Positions 21,713 to 29,028 of a DNA stretch of 29,286 bases are shown in pieces. Where the stretch lies: positions 1-29,286 of IMG/VR virus record IMGVR_UViG_3300017771_000072; one strand, given 5' to 3'. The stretch is from a virus. A program made the translations under genes and the position numbers. Position 1 is the stretch's first letter, and each line of letters begins with the position of its first letter. Below the pieces are notes generated by a model. The model did no database searches. It had not been told where the DNA came from and saw only the letters and a list, made by a program, of their open reading frames with translations.

Positions 21713-22999
21713 TTATAAACTTTTATTTTTCAGCAGATCAAGTCTTCTCTTTCGAGCATCTGCATTGAAGACAGTTTCTTCTTCTTGTTGCAATAACTCT
21801 TTAAGAGTTCCCTTTTCATTTGCTTCAACGAGATCTCTTAGATCTAGTCCACTCATATCTGCAAGACCTTTGAATGATCTTTCAGTTGAGACAGTGGAAT
21901 CTTGATATGCTGGGAAAGGAGTTGGACTGACTTCATAAAGTCTTGTCTCTAATACTTCTCTCAATACTGGATCATCAGAGCTTTCTGGCACTGACCATCT
22001 TTCTTCTATCACATCAAATCCAAAACTTGAGTTTGTGACATCTCCTCTTTCAATCATCTTGAAAGCTGATCTGTGATGTGTGATGTCCAGATCCAAATCA
22101 ACCTCATAGTGAAGTCCTTTTGAATCTTCTGACAATTTCAATGTCCCAGCTCTTTTAGATCCAAGAACAAGATCAGTTGAATGATTAAAGAGAGCTTTTA
22201 TGTCATCTCTTGAGGTTTGTGTCCCTCTTTCATTAAGAGTTTTTGTGAAAGCTCCTCTTTTGATCTGTTCAACAAAACCACCACCAAGCACTTGTGAAGA
22301 TCTGTCAAAGATAGAAGCATATCCACTGATCACAGCTTTCGATCCATCAAGGGATCTAGCTTCAAACTCATTGACAATATATCTCACATCGTGAGCTGGA
22401 GTTGGTCTAACTTGTTTCGGCTCTGAGCTGAATATTTTTTCTTCTATTTTTTCCAATGTTCTTTCTCCATCATCTAATTTGATTATTTCTCGATCTGCCC
22501 AAGCAATTGTCCGATCAGCTCCATCGAGCATAGATCCAACAGATATTTCAGCTGATCCAGATCCCCAGAGCCAATGTGCAACCACACCAGCTGAGATCTC
22601 ACCATCTTCAACTTGTTCAGATTGAAGATCACCACGATGTCTTTTGATCCACGCAGATAATCTTCTTAGTTTGTCCTCTGTTATTGATCCTCTTGCTAAA
22701 GCTCTGGCTTCAGTGATAGTTTTTTCAACTAAACCATCACCAGCTTTGTCCAAATTCTCAAGACCTCTTTCAGCATTTGCTTGAATATAATCTGGAACTG
22801 AAATATGTTCAGATCTTTCCTCTGATCTATCTTCATTCAGTTCATCGTATTCTTGATGAGTTTTGCAAGGCATATAGAAAACATCATCACCATCTTCCAT
22901 AGTGTGAAAAGATGTATCATCGATATAACAACCGATGACTTTTGCTTTTGCAAGTGCTTCTTCTTGAGTACCAAACAAATCTTCGTATGGTTTAGCCAT
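21713..22999 (-). CDS. HK97-type prohead protease with N-terminal extension
   Basis: A 428-residue protein. Residues about 200-390 are the U35 prohead protease: SGYASIFDR, GGFVEQIKRGAF, the catalytic His in LFNHSTDLVLGS (H273), and the Ser in TNSSFGF (S324/S325). It cleaves the capsid delta domain and portal during maturation. The first 195 residues are an added module: VPDYIQANAERGLENLDKAG at 68-87 and VVAHWLWGSG at 139-148, found fused or next to proteases in some actinophages. Usual family length is about 200. The ATG follows the nuclease-like gene by seven bases. Confidence 0.85.
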   Translation of the reverse strand: MAKPYEDLFGTQEEALAKAKVIGCYIDDTSFHTMEDGDDVFYMPCKTHQEYDELNEDRSEERSEHISVPDYIQANAERGLENLDKAGDGLVEKTITEARALARGSITEDKLRRLSAWIKRHRGDLQSEQVEDGEISAGVVAHWLWGSGSAEISVGSMLDGADRTIAWADREIIKLDDGERTLEKIEEKIFSSEPKQVRPTPAHDVRYIVNEFEARSLDGSKAVISGYASIFDRSSQVLGGGFVEQIKRGAFTKTLNERGTQTSRDDIKALFNHSTDLVLGSKRAGTLKLSEDSKGLHYEVDLDLDITHHRSAFKMIERGDVTNSSFGFDVIEERWSVPESSDDPVLREVLETRLYEVSPTPFPAYQDSTVSTERSFKGLADMSGLDLRDLVEANEKGTLKELLQQEEETVFNADARKRRLDLLKNKSL

Positions 23000-23006
23000 T
23001 ATCTTC

Positions 23007-23765
23007 CTATATATATTTCTTAAATAAACGATCAGACCATTTCGAGTTTGGATTAATCGATCTTATCTTCTTTGGATCGAATATGTGTCTTGACTTGATA
23101 TGATATTCACGATCAGAAGAATTAAACTTTGAAGTCAATTCTTCTATTGTGTAGATCTTTCTCTGTTCAATATGATCCAAAGTAGGAGTCCAGATCTGTC
23201 CAAGTTTTTGAGTTTTATATGATCCATCAGAATATGCAGTTGGATATATAAATATCTCGAAATCTATAAGACATCGATTTCTGAACTGTGGTTTTGCATA
23301 AAGTCTGATCTTCTCATTGTGTCGATCAACTCTTTCTTGGAATCGTTGATATTTTCTAAGATCTTCATTCTTGATAGAACTAGATCCTTTGACTTCAATG
23401 AACTTATTCTTCAAATAAGGAGAATCAGCTTCATTCTGAGTCCAGTAGCAGACAAAGTAGTCTGGATTAAAGAACTCATCGTTCCACATAAATGAAACGA
23501 CATTTGGAATAGGGGAATTGAATGGATCAGCTCCTAATGTTTGGAAAGCTCCAGAGCAATCTTCAAATTGCATCCAGTTCCAGTCACCAGAGATCTTCTT
23601 GATCCCATTCGTTTCCATATCAAATTCAAAACATTCAGCACCATAATCTTGTTGCTTTGTATTGTTTTGAAATCGTTTTGCTACTGATCCAAAGTCACCA
23701 AGCATTGATCTTGTGTTTTGTTCAGATAGCTTATCTGGATCTCGTAGATCCCAGATTTCTTTCAT
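23007..23765 (-). CDS. PD-(D/E)XK nuclease-like protein
   Basis: A 252-residue protein placed between portal and protease. It has a possible PD-(D/E)XK active site: E44 (YGAECFEF), P101-D102 (FFNPDYFVCYW) and E124-V125-K126 (KFIEVKGSSSIK), followed by a helix with R/Y residues. The C-terminal third is basic and aromatic. The spacing of PD and E-x-K (about 20 residues) is as in VRR- or Holliday-type nucleases. In this position it could process packaged DNA, or be an inserted nuclease gene. Catalytic activity is inference. Confidence 0.6.
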   Translation of the reverse strand: MKEIWDLRDPDKLSEQNTRSMLGDFGSVAKRFQNNTKQQDYGAECFEFDMETNGIKKISGDWNWMQFEDCSGAFQTLGADPFNSPIPNVVSFMWNDEFFNPDYFVCYWTQNEADSPYLKNKFIEVKGSSSIKNEDLRKYQRFQERVDRHNEKIRLYAKPQFRNRCLIDFEIFIYPTAYSDGSYKTQKLGQIWTPTLDHIEQRKIYTIEELTSKFNSSDREYHIKSRHIFDPKKIRSINPNSKWSDRLFKKYI

Positions 23766-23783
23766 TATAACTCTTCCGAATTA

Positions 23784-25007
23784 TCAGCTTTCGTTCTGAG
23801 TTTGGTCATCTTGATCTTGAACAGATTGTTGATTCAAGTTTTGCAGATACGAATCTCCAATTTCTTGATCTACTGGCTCAAGATCTTCTTTTGCTCTGAT
23901 CTCATTAACAGAAAGGAATCCAGCATTTCTTCCCAAGTTGTATGCTTCATATCGAGCTTTGATATTTGCTCTTAATAATCCAGATACATCAATTCTTGCA
24001 AATTGATTTCTTGGAAGCATCATCGTGAGTGCTGTCTCGATTCTGTTGATATAGGGGAGAAGAGTTAGTTCATAAAAAACTCTGTTTTGCTCCTCAATAC
24101 TAGATCCGAGCTTTGTAGTTTCTGAGAGATCACCGATCATATACGCTGGAACTCTAAAGAGTCCACAGATTTCTGATTTAGTGTATTTCCTAGATCCCAA
24201 AAACTGCATTTGTTCGTGGTTTAAAGCCATAGGTTTCCAAGAAGCTCCCTCAGTCAATATTCCGATTCGATGAGACTTCTTAGTTCCCATATGTTTTCTC
24301 TCAAAGCTCTGCTTCAAGATGTTGAGTGATTCTTCTGTTGGACTTGAGTCCATTTCGATCACTCCAGAGAGAACAGCTCCATTCTGAAAGAATCTTCCAG
24401 CAAACTCATCTTGTGCAAGTGCAATTCCAATTGCTTCTTGACCAGCTTCTATTGGAGAAAGTCCCAAATCAGATCCTTGTTCAAAGTTCTTGATGTGAAC
24501 GATCTCTCCAGCTGGATTCATAGATGTGTATCTAGTGAAAGTCTCTTTTCCATTGAAAACATAAACTGCTTTCCCATTTTTTCTTTGGATCTCAATATCA
24601 TCTGGATGCAAGTTATAGATCTCAGATGGAAAACCATTTCGATCTCTAGCTGTGATCAACCAGTACGAATTGCCATAAAGACAAAGTGAATTGATTGATC
24701 TGTGCATCCAAGTGAATATATCTGTCTCTGGATTTGGCATTCCATTAACAGCATCCAAGAAAACTGGAGGAGTTGTGGATTCTCTATAATCTTGAGTCTT
24801 TCTAAATGTTTTGACTGGCATTGTTGCAATCGAATCACTTATCAAAGAAATACAAGAATAAACTGTTGCAGAAGTGATTGCAGTTGATGGATCAACTATC
24901 TCACCAGATGCAGTCTTTCCAGTTCCATCCATTCCCAAATTAAATAAAGAAGCATCCATATCTCGCTTCTCAAATGGTTGTCTATTAAATAAATCTATTA
25001 GTCTCAT
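23784..25007 (-). CDS. Portal protein, HK97 family
   Basis: A 407-residue protein with HK97-portal features: TVYSCISLISDSIATMPV near residue 50, SLCLYGNSYWLI at about 107-118, IYNLHPDDIEI, EIVHIKNF, GLSPI, the FQNGAVLSGVIEM segment, GTKKSHRIGILTEGASWKPM, and FRVPAYMIGDL. It forms the dodecameric DNA channel at the head vertex. The C-terminus is Gln/Asp-rich. The ATG overlaps the preceding small gene's stop by four bases. Confidence 0.92.
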   Translation of the reverse strand: MRLIDLFNRQPFEKRDMDASLFNLGMDGTGKTASGEIVDPSTAITSATVYSCISLISDSIATMPVKTFRKTQDYRESTTPPVFLDAVNGMPNPETDIFTWMHRSINSLCLYGNSYWLITARDRNGFPSEIYNLHPDDIEIQRKNGKAVYVFNGKETFTRYTSMNPAGEIVHIKNFEQGSDLGLSPIEAGQEAIGIALAQDEFAGRFFQNGAVLSGVIEMDSSPTEESLNILKQSFERKHMGTKKSHRIGILTEGASWKPMALNHEQMQFLGSRKYTKSEICGLFRVPAYMIGDLSETTKLGSSIEEQNRVFYELTLLPYINRIETALTMMLPRNQFARIDVSGLLRANIKARYEAYNLGRNAGFLSVNEIRAKEDLEPVDQEIGDSYLQNLNQQSVQDQDDQTQNES

Positions 25008-25147
25008 AATCTCTCAAAGTCGAATAAAAGTGAAATAGCTATCAGTCCAGATCCAAGAACAAACAGTCCAACAGTTGTTGAGACAAAGAATGCTGAGACA
25101 CAAACACTGACAAATCCCACTGAAAAAATAATTAGGTTATTTATCAT
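25004..25147 (-). CDS. Small two-helix membrane protein
   Basis: A 47-residue protein almost wholly hydrophobic, with two probable membrane helices (about 4-21 and 24-42) and a short acidic end (FDFERL). The ATG at 25147 has TTAGGAG upstream, whereas an in-frame start at 25189 would reach into the terminase gene. Small membrane proteins between terminase and portal occur in various siphoviruses without known role. Confidence 0.7.
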   Translation of the reverse strand: MINNLIIFSVGFVSVCVSAFFVSTTVGLFVLGSGLIAISLLFDFERL

Positions 25148-25154
25148 CAAACTC

Positions 25155-26624
25155 CTAAATTGATATAAATTCTGGAGACTTCTGATCATCTTCTTCTTGT
25201 GGTCTGATTAGATCTGACCATCTATCGAATGCCATTATTGAAGCAATAGCCAAGTCGATCTTTCTTGCAGATGATTTGTTGATCTTTGTGACCAGAGTCC
25301 CTTGAGGAGTCTCTTTTGGGACACAGTTGATCAAATGTTGGAAAAGGTTGAAATCTCCATCGTGTGAAAGTCCTTGTTCCATAACAGCTGAATAAAACCT
25401 TGAGGTTGCTTCAGCCATTTTCTTTCTATAATTTCCCTCAAAATAAAGGATCATATCTGATCCATACTTGTCTTCTAATTCATCAAGTTCTTGATGCCAA
25501 CCCATAGGATCAACAACAAACTCGACAACTTCATAATCTCTAAAGATCTGATCTATTTTTGCCAGAACTTCATTTCTAGGAACTTTCCAAAGTTGGTTTT
25601 CTTGAACTGGTCTTTCCCAGTGTCCCAAGACTTGAATGTGTGGTTTTTCTTCAACTGAAATCCCCACCAATGCTGTTGAGTCCCTTGAATACGATCCATC
25701 AAACGCCAATATGATTTTTGATTCTTTCTCGATGGTTTTTTCGGCATAACATTCCTCCCACACACCAGCTGGAAGCCATCTCTCAGCTGTTGAAGTCCAT
25801 TGATTTAAAAAATATCTTCTAAATTCATTCTCTGGTATCTGATGAAAAGCTCTTTCAAGCTGTTCACGATCAACAAAGTCATCAAGAGCTGGATTGCTTT
25901 GTTCAAGAGCAAGTTGTCTTTGATCGAAGTTATTGATGTCCAATTCTTGATCTGCTTCGTATATTTTAAAATAAAAGCCCTCATCTTCGATTTCACCAGC
26001 TTCAATTCCTTTTGCATATTTATAAAGTCTATAAGCAAGACTGTTCTCAACTCCAGCAGTTGTGATGTTGATTCCAATCGTGTTTGCTCTTTTCCTAAGT
26101 CCATTCTGGATCACCAGATGAGCTTTTTCCTTGTTGCCAGTCATCTCGTGGATCTCATCAAAGATTCCAAAAGGAGCTGGTCTAAGACCATCATTCTGAC
26201 CAGCAACACAAGGAACTCTTAAAATATAAGCATTGGGATTGTCCTTGACTATGATCTTTCGTTCTTGAATATCAACAAAGTGCTTCAATTCACTGTTTTG
26301 GATCATTGCTTTTGCAGATGAAAAGACAAGATCAGCTTGATCATAACTTGATGCAACAACTGGAATGATCGGACTTGGATTTCCAGATCCTAGCAGTCCA
26401 TAAACTGCCAACATTCCAGCAAGTTCAGTTTTTCCATTCGACTTTGGAGTCGATATATAAGCAGTATGATGTTTGAATGATCCATCTTCTCTAAGTTCAA
26501 AGAGTTCTCTGATGATCTCTTTCTGCCAATCTCTCAAGACAATAGGTTGTCCAAGATAATCTCCAGAAGAGTGAACACAATATCGTTCAATGAACTTGAT
26601 AACTCTATTCCCAAGAGTTTTCAT
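25155..26624 (-). CDS. Terminase large subunit
   Basis: A 489-residue packaging motor. ATPase part: Walker A-like TPKSNGKT (59-66), Walker B FDEIHE (D156, E157) and an ITTAG coupling motif (188-191). Nuclease part: D309 (ILAFDGSYSRD), D372 (VVDPMGW) and D457 (ARKIDLAIAS), the RNase H-like metal ligands. Its ATG shares one base with the small-subunit stop. A nearby HNH gene suggests the HK97-like type of cos packaging. Confidence 0.92.
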   Translation of the reverse strand: MKTLGNRVIKFIERYCVHSSGDYLGQPIVLRDWQKEIIRELFELREDGSFKHHTAYISTPKSNGKTELAGMLAVYGLLGSGNPSPIIPVVASSYDQADLVFSSAKAMIQNSELKHFVDIQERKIIVKDNPNAYILRVPCVAGQNDGLRPAPFGIFDEIHEMTGNKEKAHLVIQNGLRKRANTIGINITTAGVENSLAYRLYKYAKGIEAGEIEDEGFYFKIYEADQELDINNFDQRQLALEQSNPALDDFVDREQLERAFHQIPENEFRRYFLNQWTSTAERWLPAGVWEECYAEKTIEKESKIILAFDGSYSRDSTALVGISVEEKPHIQVLGHWERPVQENQLWKVPRNEVLAKIDQIFRDYEVVEFVVDPMGWHQELDELEDKYGSDMILYFEGNYRKKMAEATSRFYSAVMEQGLSHDGDFNLFQHLINCVPKETPQGTLVTKINKSSARKIDLAIASIMAFDRWSDLIRPQEEDDQKSPEFISI

Positions 26625-27073
26625 TATTCTTCCTCTAGTTCTGCATTAAGATCAGCAAGACTTTTCTTTGCTTGACCTATTGAGATCCCTAGAGACACTC
26701 TAGCTTTCGGATTCATTCCTATTCTGTCCTCAAGTTGTCTGATCTCAGCATCTAACTTCAACATTGCTGAATATAGAGGATTAATCACGACTTGACCTTG
26801 TGATCCTACGACCAAACGATCTTTCTTAGCTTGTTTATAGATCCTCTCTCGTTCATCCATCAGTGTTGCAAGTCGATAAATGATTGATTGATCTGATTTC
26901 TCATCAATTGCACTAGCAAGATCACTTGTCCAGAATGCTTCCCACCACAATTTCGTGTTTTTTAAATATCTTCCAGATAATTTCGGAATATTTCGTTTTT
27001 TATATGCAGACATTTCGACCAGCTTTGGTCGTATTCGATGTTCTCTTTGATCAAGTGGTTTAGCTCTAGTCAT
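26624..27073 (-). CDS. Terminase small subunit, P27-like
   Basis: A 149-residue basic protein. KLWWEAFWTSDLA, then the long helical stretch LATLMDERERIYKQAKKD, then VVGSQGQVVINPL and EIRQLEDRIGMNPKARVSLG form the pattern of P27-type small terminases. It recognises the packaging start on phage DNA. No Shine-Dalgarno sequence precedes the ATG at 27073, where the upstream DNA is a run of A and T; a later start (Met 21) has none either. Confidence 0.8.
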   Translation of the reverse strand: MTRAKPLDQREHRIRPKLVEMSAYKKRNIPKLSGRYLKNTKLWWEAFWTSDLASAIDEKSDQSIIYRLATLMDERERIYKQAKKDRLVVGSQGQVVINPLYSAMLKLDAEIRQLEDRIGMNPKARVSLGISIGQAKKSLADLNAELEEE

Positions 27074-27276
27074 AATAAAAAAATATTTTTTTTGAAAGTT
27101 GTGAGACTATACATCTCTCTTTCTTAAGGGGCATCGGGAGAGACACGCTGTTATATCTCTGCATTTTTGACCTACCCCTACCAAATAGAGTTCTGATCAG
27201 AACAGTTTTTGTCTGTTTTTGCACACTCCCAAGCACTTATCTCAGCATATAGAGTCATTTCTACTCACAAAAGTTT
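27074..27276. promoter_or_regulatory. Packaging-start region (candidate cos) between HNH and terminase
   Basis: 203 bp without a convincing gene. It has a GC-rich island in an AT-rich surround (AAGGGGCATCGGGAGAGACA, near 27127-27146), an inverted TCTCTC/GAGAGA pair around it, a perfect 14-bp palindrome GTTCTGATCAGAAC (27190-27203), and the near repeats CAGTTTTTG and CTGTTTTTG. In HK97-like phages cos lies just upstream of the small terminase. The exact cut site is not visible. Confidence 0.5.
27190..27203. promoter_or_regulatory. 14-bp palindrome
   Basis: GTTCTGATCAGAAC is a perfect palindrome in the gap upstream of the terminase genes. It could bind terminase, the HNH protein or a late regulator. 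Confidence 0.5.
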
Positions 27277-27588
27277 TCAGATTGTTGCTTGTTTGGAGCT
27301 GTTGCAACTTCGACAAAAGATTTCCAAAGTTTGATAATCATCTCCACCTTTGCTTGTTGGTATAGGATGATCAGCTGTCAGATCAGTTGAGAAGTGTGGT
27401 TTCCTTTTATATCCAGAACACACATATCCATATTGATCAATGTGTCTTTGCACAGCTTCTTTTCTATATTTTCTCTGTGCGTATGTGACAGTCTTTGGCT
27501 TCTTATAATATTTCTTCTTGATCCTATGCTGTGGACACTTTCTTTGATCCGAAACTTTTCCACAGTCATAACAGAAAAACTTTGGCAC
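27277..27588 (-). CDS. HNH endonuclease
   Basis: A 103-residue protein. An N-terminal zinc knuckle (C6-x2-C9, C18-x2-H21) is followed by a basic linker and the HNH core: TADHPIPTSKGGDD (D73, H74) and FCRSCNSSK (C92, C95, N96). Such small HNH proteins next to terminase take part in cos cleavage during packaging in HK97-like phages. Start codon GTG, with a weak GGAAAAGAG site upstream. Confidence 0.88.
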   Translation of the reverse strand: MPKFFCYDCGKVSDQRKCPQHRIKKKYYKKPKTVTYAQRKYRKEAVQRHIDQYGYVCSGYKRKPHFSTDLTADHPIPTSKGGDDYQTLEIFCRSCNSSKQATI

Positions 27589-27604
27589 GATCTCTTTTCC
27601 TTAG

Positions 27605-27624
27605 TATTAATAAAACAATTAATA
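27605..27624. promoter_or_regulatory. AU-rich 7-bp hairpin upstream of the HNH gene
   Basis: TATTAAT (27605-27611) and ATTAATA (27618-27624) with a 6-nt loop, in the short gap before the GTG start. It is AU-only and therefore weak; possibly mRNA structure affecting the HNH start. Confidence 0.3.
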
Positions 27625-27630
27625 TTTCAA

Positions 27631-27960
27631 TCAAGGAGATAATCTTCGTTGAATCTCAACAATACGATCTTCCATTGTGCTCAGTTGCCATTGATAGTTC
27701 AGATACTTCTCATCGATCTTAGTTATCAGCATCGTATGTTCTTTATCTGCTTTCTTTAATTCTTCAATTGAAGTTTGTAGCTCTTTGATCTCGTGCATCA
27801 TTAAATTAATTTCAATATGCGTATGATCTAAGTTATTGATCTGATCTTGTATTGCTTGGAATCTCTGATCAGTCTGTTGTTTATTCTGTATCAGTACAAA
27901 ACAAAGAATGATGATTGAGATAGTTAATGCAATCCAACTTATATATTTCATATAGTCCAT
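27631..27960 (-). CDS. Membrane-anchored coiled-coil protein near late-operon start
   Basis: A 109-residue protein with an N-terminal membrane helix (about 6-24, YISWIALTISIIILCFVLI) and a long coiled coil (28-105). It has the same design as the 173-residue protein of the lysis cluster but no obvious sequence relation. It overlaps the preceding gene by 13 bases and has no evident ribosome site. Possible roles are superinfection exclusion or a membrane-linked early-late function; not decidable. Confidence 0.65.
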   Translation of the reverse strand: MDYMKYISWIALTISIIILCFVLIQNKQQTDQRFQAIQDQINNLDHTHIEINLMMHEIKELQTSIEELKKADKEHTMLITKIDEKYLNYQWQLSTMEDRIVEIQRRLSP

Positions 27961-28247
27961 ATCTCATAGGGGATCATCATATCTTGTTGCAAGAACATAG
28001 GGGAGTTCTGATCTTCTACTCTTTGAGTTATAACATCTAAGAACAAGAACTCTCTTGCTTCTGATGGTTTCATATCTTGATTCCCAACTAATTGGATCAC
28101 ACATTGATTGAAGTCATAGACTGCAACTGATTTCTTTCCATTCGTTCCAATACCAATGAAAGCTGGAGTGAACTCTGGAAGAACTATTGCTTCTGGATTT
28201 AAAGAAGCTAAATGTGAATAACTAGGATGGTCAATTGCTTTAATCAT
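27948..28247 (-). CDS. Unknown 99-residue protein, first gene of the leftward late region
   Basis: A compact alpha/beta protein with IVLPEFTPAFIGIGTNGK, then KSVAVYDFNQCVIQLV, a helix (SEAREFLFLDVITQRV) and PMFLQQDMMIPYE. No zinc cysteines, signal or membrane segment. Not recognised. It is the first leftward gene after the right-hand control region. No Shine-Dalgarno sequence is evident before its ATG at 28247. Confidence 0.65.
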   Translation of the reverse strand: MIKAIDHPSYSHLASLNPEAIVLPEFTPAFIGIGTNGKKSVAVYDFNQCVIQLVGNQDMKPSEAREFLFLDVITQRVEDQNSPMFLQQDMMIPYEIWTI

Positions 28248-28545
28248 AAGATATTTATTTCTGAGATAGAAATTGGATTATTGGTATAACTATATCAGCT
28301 AAATGGAACTCAATTAAAAATTTGCCCATATTTCTTGATTATTTTAATTCTCACTACTGATTGAATATTTCTGCTTTTATTTAAAGCAAATAAATATTAT
28401 CTTATGTTTTCTTATCTTATCTTTCTTCTCTTATCTTATGTCAGAATTTCCGACTGCATTCCGATGGAAATCCAACTGCTTTCCAAAGAAAGTCGGTGGA
28501 AAGTCGTAGGAAATTGTCTCACATTGTGATTAAATTAAAAGAACA
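28248..28545. promoter_or_regulatory. Divergent control region at the start of the leftward late genes
   Basis: 298 bp without a gene, between leftward and rightward genes. It contains TTATCTTATG twice (28397-28406 and 28431-28440) with further TTATC units between; TTTCC/GGAAA pairs at 28447-28451 with 28466-28470 and 28480-28484 with 28498-28502, and a further GGAAA at 28509-28513, the last two both preceded by AGTCG or GTCG. No GATC occurs. TATAGT and TATACC boxes near the leftward gene are possible -10 elements, but without a good -35. Confidence 0.55.
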
Positions 28546-28734
28546 ATGGGGAATGCTTTAGATTATAACGACACACACGAGCCACGAAGATTGATAGATT
28601 GTGACAATTGTGGCAAAAGGTTTCTTAATTATCCAGATAATGTCCCAACTTGTTCTGATTGTTTGCAGAATCCGACAATTAAGAGACAAAGATCCAGAAA
28701 TTCGACTCCAGTTGCATTTTTATTCGATATTTAA
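28546..28734 (+). CDS. Small zinc-ribbon protein
   Basis: A 62-residue protein on the plus strand with C19-x2-C22 and C36-x2-C39 (IDCDNCGKRF, PTCSDC), a compact zinc ribbon, then a basic stretch (IKRQRSRN). Function unknown; such ribbons often bind nucleic acid or act as small transcription regulators. It is divergent from the late genes and behind the GGAAA repeat array, so it may be controlled by or act on that region. Ribosome site weak (AAAGAAC). Confidence 0.7.
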   Translation: MGNALDYNDTHEPRRLIDCDNCGKRFLNYPDNVPTCSDCLQNPTIKRQRSRNSTPVAFLFDI

Positions 28735-28816
28735 AATATGCGTTTAAGTTTTTTCCAAACCTTGATTTCATTGAGGATTTCAGAAAATTTGCCACAGCTC
28801 CTCATTTTTAACACAT

Positions 28817-28895
28817 AGACCAGTCATAAGTGTGTTCAAGTTTATCCAACCGATACAAAACTTGTGGCTGATCAGTTGGCACGAAAGACTGGTCT
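28817..28895. ncRNA. Candidate structured RNA, possible pseudoknot
   Basis: AGACCAGTC (28817-28825) pairs perfectly with GACTGGTCT (28887-28895), 9 bp, closing a 79-nt element. Inside, CAAGTTT (28837-28843) pairs with AAACTTG (28858-28864), and CCAAC (28846-28850) with GTTGG (28875-28879); these two cross, which would make an H-type pseudoknot. No tRNA T-loop is present. Strand and function unknown. Confidence 0.4.
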
Positions 28896-28915
28896 GCTTT
28901 CATTATAAAACCACA

Positions 28916-28943
28916 TTGAACAGCTCTGAGTATTTGTTATAAT
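28916..28943 (+). promoter_or_regulatory. Promoter of tRNA-Gly
   Basis: TTGAAC (28916-28921), 16-bp spacer, TATAAT (28938-28943), about 10 bases before the tRNA 5' end. The perfect -10 box and position show that the tRNA is transcribed on its own. Confidence 0.7.
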
Positions 28944-28953
28944 TTTAGTTATT

Positions 28954-29028
28954 GCAGTAGTAGTTCAGTGGTAGAACGCCTCGTTGCCAACGAGGAAGTC
29001 GGGAGTTCGAATCTCCTCTACTGCTCCA
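28954..29028 (+). tRNA. tRNA-Gly (anticodon GCC), CCA encoded
   Basis: A full cloverleaf: acceptor GCAGTAG/CTACTGC (7 bp), D-arm GTTC/GAAC, anticodon stem CCTCG/CGAGG with loop TTGCCAA (GCC), T-arm GGGAG/CTCCT-type with loop TTCGAAT, discriminator T and genomic CCA at 29026-29028. The integrase stop codon begins at the very next base on the other strand. The anticodon loop region equals the candidate attP core at 137-147. Confidence 0.95.

Larger units (their letters stand above)
28735..28953. other. Non-coding stretch with structured element and tRNA promoter
   Basis: 219 bp without a gene. It holds a strongly self-complementary section (28817-28895) and the tRNA promoter (28916-28943), listed separately. 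The first 80 bases show nothing further. Confidence 0.6.

Noticed and set aside
3647-27226. Further TGCACAC copies (3647-3653 inverted, 10073-10079, 27220-27226)
   Set aside because: Single copies at about the frequency expected by chance; only the clusters at 6-33 and 284-301 are phased.
27178-27258. A 26-codon leftward frame between HNH and terminase
   Set aside because: Weak start, no coupling to a neighbour, and it crosses the palindrome and likely packaging signals.
137-28994. Reading the two 11-bp tRNA matches as the two ends of an integrated prophage
   Set aside because: The left site has repeats on both sides (unrecombined form), the right site is a complete tRNA with its promoter, and the integrase lies outside the interval.
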